Source of the DNA: Saccharopolyspora galaxeae
GTDB lineage: Bacteria; Actinomycetota; Actinomycetes; Mycobacteriales; Pseudonocardiaceae
Length of the DNA: 64,000 nt
Assembly: GCF_016526145.1 (NCBI RefSeq)
Contig: NZ_JADDUE010000006.1
Coordinates: 248,001 to 312,000, forward strand
Direction: 5' to 3'
Shown: positions 25,375-34,712 of the stretch, piece after piece
How positions within the stretch are numbered: position 1 is the first letter of the stretch
Layout: every line of letters begins with the position of its first letter
Notes under the pieces: generated by a model
Databases searched by the model: none
Told to the model about the DNA's origin: nothing
What the model saw: only the letters and a program-made list of their open reading frames with translations
Made by a program: the position numbers and the translations under genes

Positions 25375-27141
25375 TCAGGCTCGGCCGAGCACCTGCGCCA
25401 CGACGTCGGCCAGCACCGATCCCGCATCCGCGGGCAGCCCGGTCGTGCGGTAGCAGACGAAGTTGTCCGGTCGCACCAGAAGCGCGCCGGGCTCACCGAG
25501 CCCGTCGTCCTCCAGGATCCGTGCCCAGTCGCCGTACGGGTCCTCGTACCTGCATCCCGGTCCGATCACGGCTACTTCGATCCGCACGCCGAGCCGTTCC
25601 GCGACGGTTTCGGCCGCGTCCTGCCAAAGTTCCCCGCCGAGCCCGGTGAGCAGGGCGAACCGGCCGCTGCCGCCGATGTCCAGAGTGGACATTTCGCGGC
25701 CGGCCGCGGTGAGCCAGGCGTGCGGCAAGTGCGCCCCGGGCGCGGTGCAGGGCAGGTGGTGCAACTCGGTGTCCGAGGCGGAATCCAGCGGGTCGGCCCC
25801 GCCCTGCTCGTCGGGGACCACCGCGTTCGAGCGGTACCGCTGGTTGAGCTCCACGCCGTGCGCGTTGAACTCGTAGGTCTTGAAGGCGATCGCCTCGCGC
25901 AGCTCGCGGCGCCGCTTCTCGGCTTCCGGCGTGGTCTCCCGCAGGCTTTCGATCGCGGAGCGCACCTGGTCCGCGTCGGTCGCCGCGCCGGCCTGCAGCG
26001 CCTCGAAGATCCACGAGGTGTCCGCGATCGACTGGTTCGCGCGATCCACCACCTGCCTGCCGATCGGCGCGCGTTCGGCCGTGTAGCTCTCCAGCAGCGC
26101 CGGGCTCGCCGTGCCGCGCAGCACGTGCGCGAACTTCCAGGCCAGGTTGTAGGAGTCCTGGACCGAGGTGTTCGACCCGAGCCCGTTCGACGGCGGATGC
26201 CGGTGCACCGCGTCGCCGCCGCAGAACACCCGGCCCGCCGAGTACACGTCGGCGGACTCGTGGTTCACCGTCCACGCCGAGCTCTGCACGATCTCGACGT
26301 CCAGCTCCGGGTCGCCGACGAGGTCGCGCACGATCTCGCGGGTGTAGGACTCGGACAGCTCCGGCGCGCCCTGCTCGATGTCGTAGCCCCACATCGCCAT
26401 CCACAAGTTCCACGGCCGCACCATGCGGATGGTGCCCATGCCGAGGCCGCCGACGGTGGAACCGGGCTGCAACATCCAGTACAGGACGCTCGGGCGGTGC
26501 GCGACGTACTGCGACAGGTCGGCGCGGAAGACGATGTTCATGCTCCCGGCGACGCCGGAGCGGCCGGTCATCGGCAGCTGCGAGTTCTTCGCGACCAGGC
26601 TGCGCCCGCCGTCCGCGCCGTAGAGGTAGCGGGCGCGGATGGTGTACTCGTCGCCGCGCAGCCGGTCCCGCACGCGGACCTCGACGCCGTCGGAATCCTG
26701 GGTGTGGCCGAGGTATTCGGTTTCCATCCGGACTTTGCTGCCGCCCGCGACGGCCGCGTCGACCAGCACCGGCTCCAGCAGGTACTGCGGCATGTCGCAG
26801 ATCCGCGACGGGCTGGCCAGTTCGTGCGCGGCCTGCACGAGCGGTTCGTTGCCCCAGGAGCGCACCCGGCCGAGTTCCGCACCGGCCAGCGAGGTGCAGT
26901 AGGTCGTGGTGCCGATCAGGTGCTGCGGGGTGGCCTGGGCGCGGACCTGCTGCTCCACGCCGAGGTCGCGGAAGATCTCCATCGTGCGCTGGTTGGTGAT
27001 GTGCGCGCGTGGTTCGGCCGCCAGGTTGCCGTAGCGGGTGATGACGATGTTGTCGATGCCGTACCGGCTCAACGCCAGCGCCATGGACGCGCCCGCCGGG
27101 CCGCTGCCGACCACCAGGACGTCCGTTTCGACCGTGGCCAC
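25375..27141 (-). CDS. FAD-dependent aromatic hydroxylase (2,4-dichlorophenol 6-monooxygenase / resorcinol hydroxylase type)
   Basis: This 588-aa group A flavoprotein monooxygenase has the FAD-binding motif VLVVGSGPAGASMALAL at about 8-24, the DG motif ARYLYGADGGRSLVA and the GD motif GRVFCGGDAVHRHPPSNGLGSNTSVQDSYNLAWK. A thioredoxin-like C-terminal domain follows, as in phenol hydroxylases. With hydroxyquinol dioxygenase and maleylacetate reductase genes adjacent and convergent, hydroxylation of resorcinol or a related phenol to hydroxyquinol is the most likely reaction. The GTG start at 27141 follows AAGGAG. A 15-bp palindrome at 27192-27206 lies about 50 bp upstream. Confidence 0.85.
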   Translation of the reverse strand: MATVETDVLVVGSGPAGASMALALSRYGIDNIVITRYGNLAAEPRAHITNQRTMEIFRDLGVEQQVRAQATPQHLIGTTTYCTSLAGAELGRVRSWGNEPLVQAAHELASPSRICDMPQYLLEPVLVDAAVAGGSKVRMETEYLGHTQDSDGVEVRVRDRLRGDEYTIRARYLYGADGGRSLVAKNSQLPMTGRSGVAGSMNIVFRADLSQYVAHRPSVLYWMLQPGSTVGGLGMGTIRMVRPWNLWMAMWGYDIEQGAPELSESYTREIVRDLVGDPELDVEIVQSSAWTVNHESADVYSAGRVFCGGDAVHRHPPSNGLGSNTSVQDSYNLAWKFAHVLRGTASPALLESYTAERAPIGRQVVDRANQSIADTSWIFEALQAGAATDADQVRSAIESLRETTPEAEKRRRELREAIAFKTYEFNAHGVELNQRYRSNAVVPDEQGGADPLDSASDTELHHLPCTAPGAHLPHAWLTAAGREMSTLDIGGSGRFALLTGLGGELWQDAAETVAERLGVRIEVAVIGPGCRYEDPYGDWARILEDDGLGEPGALLVRPDNFVCYRTTGLPADAGSVLADVVAQVLGRA

Positions 27142-27191
27142 GCCGACTCCTTCCGCCGCGGTGCCGGGATGGTCCCGGCGACGTGGCGGAC

Positions 27192-27206
27192 ATCTTGTCC
27201 CAAGAT
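27192..27206. promoter_or_regulatory. Palindromic operator candidate upstream of the FAD hydroxylase
   Basis: ATCTTG (27192-27197) and CAAGAT (27201-27206) form a perfect 6-bp inverted repeat around TCC, 51-65 bp upstream of the hydroxylase start. It is AT-richer than its surroundings and in the right place for a regulator of the hydroxyquinol genes. No regulator gene is adjacent. Confidence 0.4.
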
Positions 27207-27331
27207 CAACTTCCGCGCTAGAGGTTCGCGGTGAGACTTCCGCGACGAATTTCCGGATTGCCGGAAGTGCCTGGGATGTGGTCGGCGTACGGCGGCGACG
27301 CCTCGCGCACCGCCCGAACCGGCATCCGGGC

Positions 27332-27574
27332 CTAGCTCGCGCGCGGCGGAGTGGAAGTGCGGCCCTGCGCGCGCTCGGCTCGCCTGCGTAACAGGCGGTT
27401 GACCAGCACCGGGTACTGGGCGAGCGCCTCCGGCTCGTCCAATAAGCGATTCAGCCGCTGGTAATAGCGAGCGGGCGACATCCCGAACTTCTCCTGGATG
27501 AGCCGCTCCTTGCTGCCGCGGTGCCGCCAGAACTCGCCCTCGAAGATCAGGATGGCGCGATCGGTGTCGTTCAT
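27332..27574 (-). CDS. DUF3263 family protein
   Basis: This 80-aa basic protein has the DUF3263 core DRAILIFEGEFWRHRGSKERLIQEKFGMSPARYYQRLNRLLDEPEAL, which reads as a helix-turn-helix-like fold. The family is restricted to actinobacteria and its role is unknown; a DNA-binding function is plausible from the helices. ATG 27574 follows GGAGG by a slightly long spacing; a much longer open frame upstream is not supported. The C-terminus is arginine-rich (RLLRRRAERAQGR). Confidence 0.82.
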   Translation of the reverse strand: MNDTDRAILIFEGEFWRHRGSKERLIQEKFGMSPARYYQRLNRLLDEPEALAQYPVLVNRLLRRRAERAQGRTSTPPRAS

Positions 27575-27945
27575 CCCGGGCGCCCCCTCCGGTCGAGTCT
27601 GCGGCTTGTCGAGTCTGCGGCTTGTTCGATCGCCGGCCGAGGTCAAGTCTAACCGCAAGCGCACGAGTGTTCGATCAGCCGATCGGAGTCTGTGATCCGA
27701 ACCACCCGAATCCGCCGGAACAGCCGTGCGGGCGGACGATGTTGAGCACGGCAGGAAACGCGCGCTCCGGGGCGCGGTGCGAATCCGAACCGGCGGATCG
27801 GCGAAACCGATCGTCCGAATAGGACGGACCCGGTGGAACTCCGGGACCGGCGGTGCGAGTGCGGCCGGGAGGCGGCGCACGGGCGCGGCGGCGGGTGCGT
27901 CCCGCAGCGCCCGCCGCGTTCCGCGCCGTGTGGAGGGAGCAGGTC

Positions 27946-28584
27946 GTGCGGGTCGTCGCGGAATGGTTGCTGGACAACGGGATCACCGTGCTGGGCCAGC
28001 AGATCTCCTGGGCCGAGCTGGTCGGTCAGCTGTGCGCGCTCGCGGTCGTGTTCCTCGCGCAACGGCGCACGTTGGCGACGTGGCCGGTGCAGGTGGCCGC
28101 GACCGTGCTGCTGTTCGCCGTCTACGCGAGCGCGCACCTCGGTGGGCTGGCGATCCGGCAGGTCGTCATCCTGCTGATCTCCGTCTACGGCTGGTGGGCC
28201 TGGACGCGGCGCAGCGACCCGGTCTACGGCGTGGTGGTCCGCAAGGGCACCGCACGCGAGCGCTGGCTCCTGCTCGGCGCGCTGGCGCTGGCCACGACCG
28301 GTTTCGCGCTGCTGCTGAGCGCGCTGGACGCGTCGTGGGCGCCGTGGCCGGATGCCTGGATCTTCGTCGGCACCGCGGTCGCGTTCTGGGCGCAGGGCCG
28401 CGGGCTGGTCGAGTTCTGGCTGGTGTGGCTGGCGGTGGACGCCGTCGGCGTGCCGCTGCAGATGGCTTCCGGGCTGTGGTTCAGCGCGGCCATCTACGTG
28501 GTGTTCGCCGCGCTGGTGATCCACGGCTGGTGGAGCTGGAACCGCACCGCGAGGGTGCAGCGCGCGGCGCCTGCCCGTGCATGA
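27946..28584 (+). CDS. pnuC: PnuC-family nicotinamide (riboside) transporter
   Basis: This 212-aa membrane protein has about seven hydrophobic helices and the PnuC signature segments ISVYGWWAWTRR and WLVWLAVDAVGVPLQMASGLWFSAAIYVVFAALVIHGWWSW, whose tryptophans and asparagine/glutamine-rich helices line the vitamin channel in PnuC structures. It probably takes up nicotinamide riboside for NAD synthesis by facilitated diffusion. GTG 27946 follows GGAGGGAG; the 31-codon upstream extension is arginine-rich and unlike the family. No nicotinamide riboside kinase gene is adjacent and I see no riboswitch-like structure upstream. Confidence 0.85.
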   Translation: MRVVAEWLLDNGITVLGQQISWAELVGQLCALAVVFLAQRRTLATWPVQVAATVLLFAVYASAHLGGLAIRQVVILLISVYGWWAWTRRSDPVYGVVVRKGTARERWLLLGALALATTGFALLLSALDASWAPWPDAWIFVGTAVAFWAQGRGLVEFWLVWLAVDAVGVPLQMASGLWFSAAIYVVFAALVIHGWWSWNRTARVQRAAPARA

Positions 28585-28601
28585 CCCAGCGAGGTTGATC
28601 G

Positions 28602-28652
28602 GAGTGAACGGCCTGCTCATCCAAACTGGTCGGACGAACAGGCCGGTCACTC
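28602..28652. repeat. Inverted repeat beginning GAGTGAACGG, copy 1
   Basis: Arms GAGTGAACGGCCTG (28602-28615) and CAGGCCGGTCACTC (28639-28652) pair at 13 of 14 positions around a 23-nt loop. The hairpin starts 17 bp after the pnuC stop and probably acts as its terminator. The same GAGTGAACGG word starts a second hairpin 84 bp further on, suggesting a dispersed intergenic repeat. Confidence 0.65.
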
Positions 28653-28699
28653 ACGGCCGCGCAATGGCCCGCGCCGACACGCCACGGACGAATCGAGCC

Positions 28700-28739
28700 G
28701 AGTGAACGGCGCCCATGCCGGGCGAAGGTCCGTTCACTC
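28700..28739. repeat. Inverted repeat beginning GAGTGAACGG, copy 2
   Basis: A perfect 10-bp stem GAGTGAACGG (28700-28709) / CCGTTCACTC (28730-28739) encloses an inner CGCCC/GGGCG stem (28710-28714/28720-28724). It lies 57 bp past the aceE stop on the convergent side and probably terminates aceE. Sharing the 10-bp word with copy 1 marks it as a repeat family rather than two unrelated terminators. Confidence 0.65.
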
Positions 28740-28795
28740 CGAAACGCCCGTGAGTGCTCGAGCGGGCTCGCGCCGAGCACCCGTGCGAACGGCCG

Positions 28796-31624
<2,829 letters not shown>

Positions 31625-31844
31625 ATTCGTGGCCGGTGCGCACACCGTCACCGGGCGGACCCGGCACCGTGCTGGCCTGACCTGGACGGGTGCGCCTACA
31701 GTCGAGTTTTCACGCCACGCTCCGGCGTGTCGTGCGCCCAGCAGTTGCGCCGGAAGCGGTCGGCAGTGTTCGCTATCGGCCAGATCTGCCAAACCGGGTG
31801 CGGTGCTCGCATCGCACCGCCTGCATTGGAGGAGTGAGAACGCC

Positions 31845-32279
31845 GTGGTGGCCGCGGGAGACGCCGGCAAGAGCGAAGTCGACGTCGCCGAAAGGCTCGA
31901 CATCGAGCCGGAGATGGTCGTTCAGGAGATCGGTTGGGACGAGGACGTCGATGACGCCATTCGTGCCTCCATCGAGGAACGTTGCGGGAGCGAACTGCTC
32001 GATGAGGACGCCGACGAGGTCGTCGACGTCGTGCTGCTGTGGTGGCGCGACGGTGACGGCGACCTGACGGACACGCTCCTCGACGTCATGACGCCCCTGG
32101 CCGACGAGGGGGTGATCTGGGTGCTCACGCCGAAGACCGGCCGGGAAGGCTACGTCGAGCCCAGCGACATCGCCGAGGCCGCGTCCACGTCGAACCTGGC
32201 CCAGACCTCCAACGCGAATCTGGGAGACGCCTGGATGGGCACCAGGCTCGGCTATCGAAAAGCCAAGTCCAAGCGCTGA
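31845..32279 (+). CDS. DUF3052 family protein
   Basis: This 144-aa acidic protein has the DUF3052 core [66 protein letters not shown] and a C-terminal [27 protein letters not shown]. The family is actinobacterial and usually sits between aceE and a peroxiredoxin gene, as here; its function is unknown. It is divergent from aceE, and the two promoters must lie in 31625-31844. GTG 31845 is chosen because GGAGGAG stands 10 nt upstream; the adjacent GTG 31848 is an alternative. Confidence 0.87.
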   Translation: MVAAGDAGKSEVDVAERLDIEPEMVVQEIGWDEDVDDAIRASIEERCGSELLDEDADEVVDVVLLWWRDGDGDLTDTLLDVMTPLADEGVIWVLTPKTGREGYVEPSDIAEAASTSNLAQTSNANLGDAWMGTRLGYRKAKSKR

Positions 32280-32298
32280 GGACGGGCGCAACATCCGA

Positions 32299-32338
32299 AC
32301 CGGGGCACCGGTGGCCGCTGTGCCACCGGTGCCCCGGT
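32299..32338. terminator. Strong hairpin between DUF3052 and ahpE
   Basis: A perfect 17-bp stem (32299-32315 with 32322-32338, starting ACCGGGGCACCGG) and a 6-nt loop lie 20 bp after the DUF3052 stop. It should terminate that transcript efficiently, so ahpE, starting 62 bp further on, probably has its own promoter. No U tract follows. Confidence 0.7.
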
Positions 32339-32399
32339 GCGTCCGGCCGGTGTAGGTTCGGCGGCGTACGTGCTCACGGCCGAACAGAAGGGTGCGCGC

Positions 32400-32864
32400 A
32401 TGACGGTCGAGGTCGGCGCCGAGGCTCCGGACTTCACGCTGCCGGACTACAACAAGGAGCAGGTCTCGCTGTCCGGTTTCCGGGGCGGCAAGAACGTGCT
32501 GCTGGTGTTCTACCCGTTCGCCTTCAGCGGGGTGTGCCAGGGCGAACTGTGCCAGGTCCGGGACGATCTGGCCGAGTTCCAGAACGACCAGGTGCAGGTG
32601 ATCGGCGTGTCCGTGGACACCCCGTTCGCGCTCAAGGCGTGGTCGGAGCAGCAGGGCTACACCTTCCCGCTGCTGTCGGACTTCTGGCCGCACGGCGAGG
32701 TGGCGAAGTCCTACGGCGTGTTCAACGAGCAGGCGGGCATGGCGCTGCGCGGCACGTTCCTGATCGACACGGCGGGCAAGGTCCGCTTCGCCGAGGTCAA
32801 CCAGCCCGGCGAGGCCCGCGACCAGAACGTCTGGAAGAAGGCCCTGGCCGAACTGGCCGACTGA
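32400..32864 (+). CDS. ahpE: Peroxiredoxin, AhpE type
   Basis: This 154-aa thiol peroxidase detoxifies hydroperoxides and peroxynitrite. The peroxidatic cysteine is C46 in YPFAFSGVCQGELC, the AhpE-type variant of the peroxiredoxin motif with S43-x-x-C46. A second cysteine, C51, five residues on, is too close to act as a standard resolving cysteine but could affect reactivity. AhpE of mycobacteria works as a one-cysteine enzyme reduced by mycothiol/mycoredoxin, which also fits an actinomycete here. ATG 32400 gives the family N-terminus MTVEVGAEAPDFTLPD. Confidence 0.9.
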   Translation: MTVEVGAEAPDFTLPDYNKEQVSLSGFRGGKNVLLVFYPFAFSGVCQGELCQVRDDLAEFQNDQVQVIGVSVDTPFALKAWSEQQGYTFPLLSDFWPHGEVAKSYGVFNEQAGMALRGTFLIDTAGKVRFAEVNQPGEARDQNVWKKALAELAD

Positions 32865-32931
32865 CTCGGCGCGGTGGCCGACCGGTACGGTGATCCGGCC
32901 GAACGGCCGGACGCGGGCCGGCCACCGTTCG

Positions 32932-33003
32932 GGGCGCATAGCTCAGCGGAAGAGCACTTGCCTTACAAGCAAGGGGTCGCTGGTTCGAGCCCAGCTGCGC
33001 CCA
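32932..33003 (+). tRNA. tRNA-Val (anticodon TAC)
   Basis: A 72-nt cloverleaf: acceptor GGGCGCA (32932-32938) pairs with TGCGCCC (32996-33002) and the discriminator A is at 33003. The anticodon stem CTTGC/GCAAG encloses the loop CTTACAA with anticodon TAC, and the T arm is GCTGG-TTCGAGC-CCAGC. CCA is not encoded. The D arm AGCTCAGCGGAAGAGC is standard. Confidence 0.95.
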
Positions 33004-33112
33004 CTGCCCTCGAATGCTTCGCGTGGCCGGCTGACCCGGCAGCGTGGGAGATCGGCTCGGGTGCCGATCCGGGTTTCTGGCCTGGTTGGTCAAGAACCCG
33101 TATCATCGCGGC

Positions 33113-33688
33113 GTGCCACGCCCCCGGGAATTCGACGAGGACTGCGTCGTCGCTGCGATCCGCCAGGTGTTCTGGGACAAGGGCTACGCGGCGACGTCGG
33201 TGGACGATCTGATGCGCGCCAGCGGACTCGGCAAGGGCAGCCTGTACGGAGCTTTCGGCGACAAGCACAACTTGTTCCTGCGGGTGCTGCGCGAATACAA
33301 CGACGCGAACGACCGAATGCTGCACGAGCGGCTGGCGTCCGTGCCGCGGGGCATCGACCTCGTGCGCGAGTTCGTGCGAGGTCCGAGCTGTGACTCGGAA
33401 TCCGCCCGGCGCGGGTGCCTGTTGGCCAACACCACAGCCGAGCTGGCGGCGAGCATGCCGGATGTTGCGGCCGAGGCCCGGCGCAGCTACGACGCGACCG
33501 CCAAGGTCCTGACGGAGGCGGTCGAGCGAGCCCAGCGCGAAGGCGACGTGGATCCCGATGCGGATCCCGGCCAGATCGCCCATGCGGTTCTTGCCGCCCA
33601 GCTCGGAGTGGTCGCGCTCGGGCGGACGGGCATGGGAGTCGACGCGCTCTCCGCTGTGGCCGAGTCCGCCCTGGGGCGACTGCTGTAG
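33113..33688 (+). CDS. TetR-family transcriptional regulator
   Basis: This 191-aa repressor-type protein has an N-terminal TetR helix-turn-helix at about 8-55 (VVAAIRQVFWDKGYAATSVDDLMRASGLGKGSLYGAFGDKHNLF) followed by a helical ligand/dimerisation domain. GTG 33113 gives the family start PRPREFDEDCVVAAIR. A -10 box TATCAT (33101-33106) ends 6 bp before the GTG, so the transcript is probably leaderless. It converges with an SDR gene and may regulate it. The inducer is unknown. Confidence 0.85.
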   Translation: MPRPREFDEDCVVAAIRQVFWDKGYAATSVDDLMRASGLGKGSLYGAFGDKHNLFLRVLREYNDANDRMLHERLASVPRGIDLVREFVRGPSCDSESARRGCLLANTTAELAASMPDVAAEARRSYDATAKVLTEAVERAQREGDVDPDADPGQIAHAVLAAQLGVVALGRTGMGVDALSAVAESALGRLL

Positions 33689-33743
33689 TGCACCGAGGAG
33701 CCACCTCACGGCGCCAAGTCGCCCGCAGGGCGGGTGACGGGCA

Positions 33744-34478
33744 TCAGATCTGCGCGACGCCGCCATCGACGGCGAGCTCGGAGCCGTTGACGTAGCTCGA
33801 GGCGTCCGAGGCCAGGAAGGTGGCGGCCGCGGCGATCTCCTCGGGTGCGCCGAGCCGCCCCAGCGGGGTCATTTCCTTGGTCTGTTCCCGAGCTTCCGCG
33901 GGGAGGAGATCGAGCAGGCCCGGAGTGGGGACCGTGCCCGGCGAGAGCACGTTGACGCGGAAGCCGTACCGGCGCGAGCTGTGGGCCCAGCCGCGGGCCA
34001 GGTTGCGCACCGCAGCCTTCGTCGCGGCGTAGATCTCCAGACCGTATGGAGGGCGCGTCGCGGCGCTCGACCCGGTCAAGATGATGGATGCCCCCGAGCG
34101 GAGCAGCGGCAATGCCTTTTGGACGGTGAAGATCGTTCCCTTCACGTTGGTGGCGAACTGGGCGTCGACCTGCTCCTCGGTGACTCCGCCGAATTCGGTC
34201 TCGATGCCGATACCGGCGTTGGCGACCACGACGTCGAGGTGCCCGGCCTGCTCGCGGACGGTTTCGTAGAGCGCGTCGAGATCGGCGGGCACGGCGGAGT
34301 CGCAGACGACGGCGGTCACGTTCGCGCCGAGCTCGGCGATCGCCTTGTCGAGCGTTTCCTTGCGGCGGCCGGTGATGAACACCTTCGCGCCCTCGTCGCG
34401 GAACGCCCGCGCGATCTCGAGCCCGATGCCGCTGCTGCCGCCGGTGATCACCGCGGTCTTGCCGGTCAGGACGGCCAC
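33744..34478 (-). CDS. Short-chain dehydrogenase/reductase
   Basis: This 244-aa classical SDR has the cofactor motif TGGSSGIG, the NNAG-equivalent VANAGIG, and the catalytic S-Y-K set in SIILTGSSAATRPPYGLEIYAATKAA, with a C-terminal YVNGSELAVDGGVAQI typical of the family. A basic residue after the glycine motif (ITGRRKETL) favours NADP(H). GTG 34478 is chosen because GGGAGG lies about 6-8 nt upstream; an in-frame ATG at 34496 falls at the edge of a palindrome and is less likely. The substrate is not predictable. It may be controlled by the adjacent convergent TetR gene. Confidence 0.85.
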   Translation of the reverse strand: MAVLTGKTAVITGGSSGIGLEIARAFRDEGAKVFITGRRKETLDKAIAELGANVTAVVCDSAVPADLDALYETVREQAGHLDVVVANAGIGIETEFGGVTEEQVDAQFATNVKGTIFTVQKALPLLRSGASIILTGSSAATRPPYGLEIYAATKAAVRNLARGWAHSSRRYGFRVNVLSPGTVPTPGLLDLLPAEAREQTKEMTPLGRLGAPEEIAAAATFLASDASSYVNGSELAVDGGVAQI

Positions 34479-34496
34479 GCCGCCCACCTCCCTCAT

Positions 34497-34518
34497 TTAT
34501 GGACCATTGCGTCCATAA
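34497..34518. promoter_or_regulatory. Inverted repeat operator between SDR and RPH-like genes
   Basis: TTATGGAC (34497-34504) and GTCCATAA (34511-34518) are perfect 8-bp arms around a 6-nt spacer, 19-40 bp upstream of the SDR start. The AT-rich symmetrical site is in position to block the SDR promoter, and the TetR encoded at 33113-33688 is the obvious candidate ligand. A separate 16-bp palindrome GGTGGCGCGCGCCACC lies at 34551-34566 on the RPH-like side. Confidence 0.55.
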
Positions 34519-34712
34519 CTCTGCCCGATCTGGACTGAGCGGTCAATAAAGGTGGCGCGCGCCACCATGCACCGGGCGGCGGGCTCTGGGCGGATCGATA
34601 TTGACCGGAGCGGTTCCGGGAGTAGCATCCGGCCATCGGCTTTGCCGTGGTGTGCCGGGAAGTCTGGTCGGCGTGTTGAGACGTGATCGCCGTACGAGAC
34701 GGGAGCCGCGCG

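Noticed and set aside
27675-27945. A riboswitch (NAD or TPP type) upstream of pnuC
   Set aside because: No conserved riboswitch core or paired arrangement could be recognised in the short leader.
34551-34566. Perfect palindrome GGTGGCGCGCGCCACC
   Set aside because: It is symmetrical but made only of G and C in a GC-rich genome; without a second copy I would not call it an operator.
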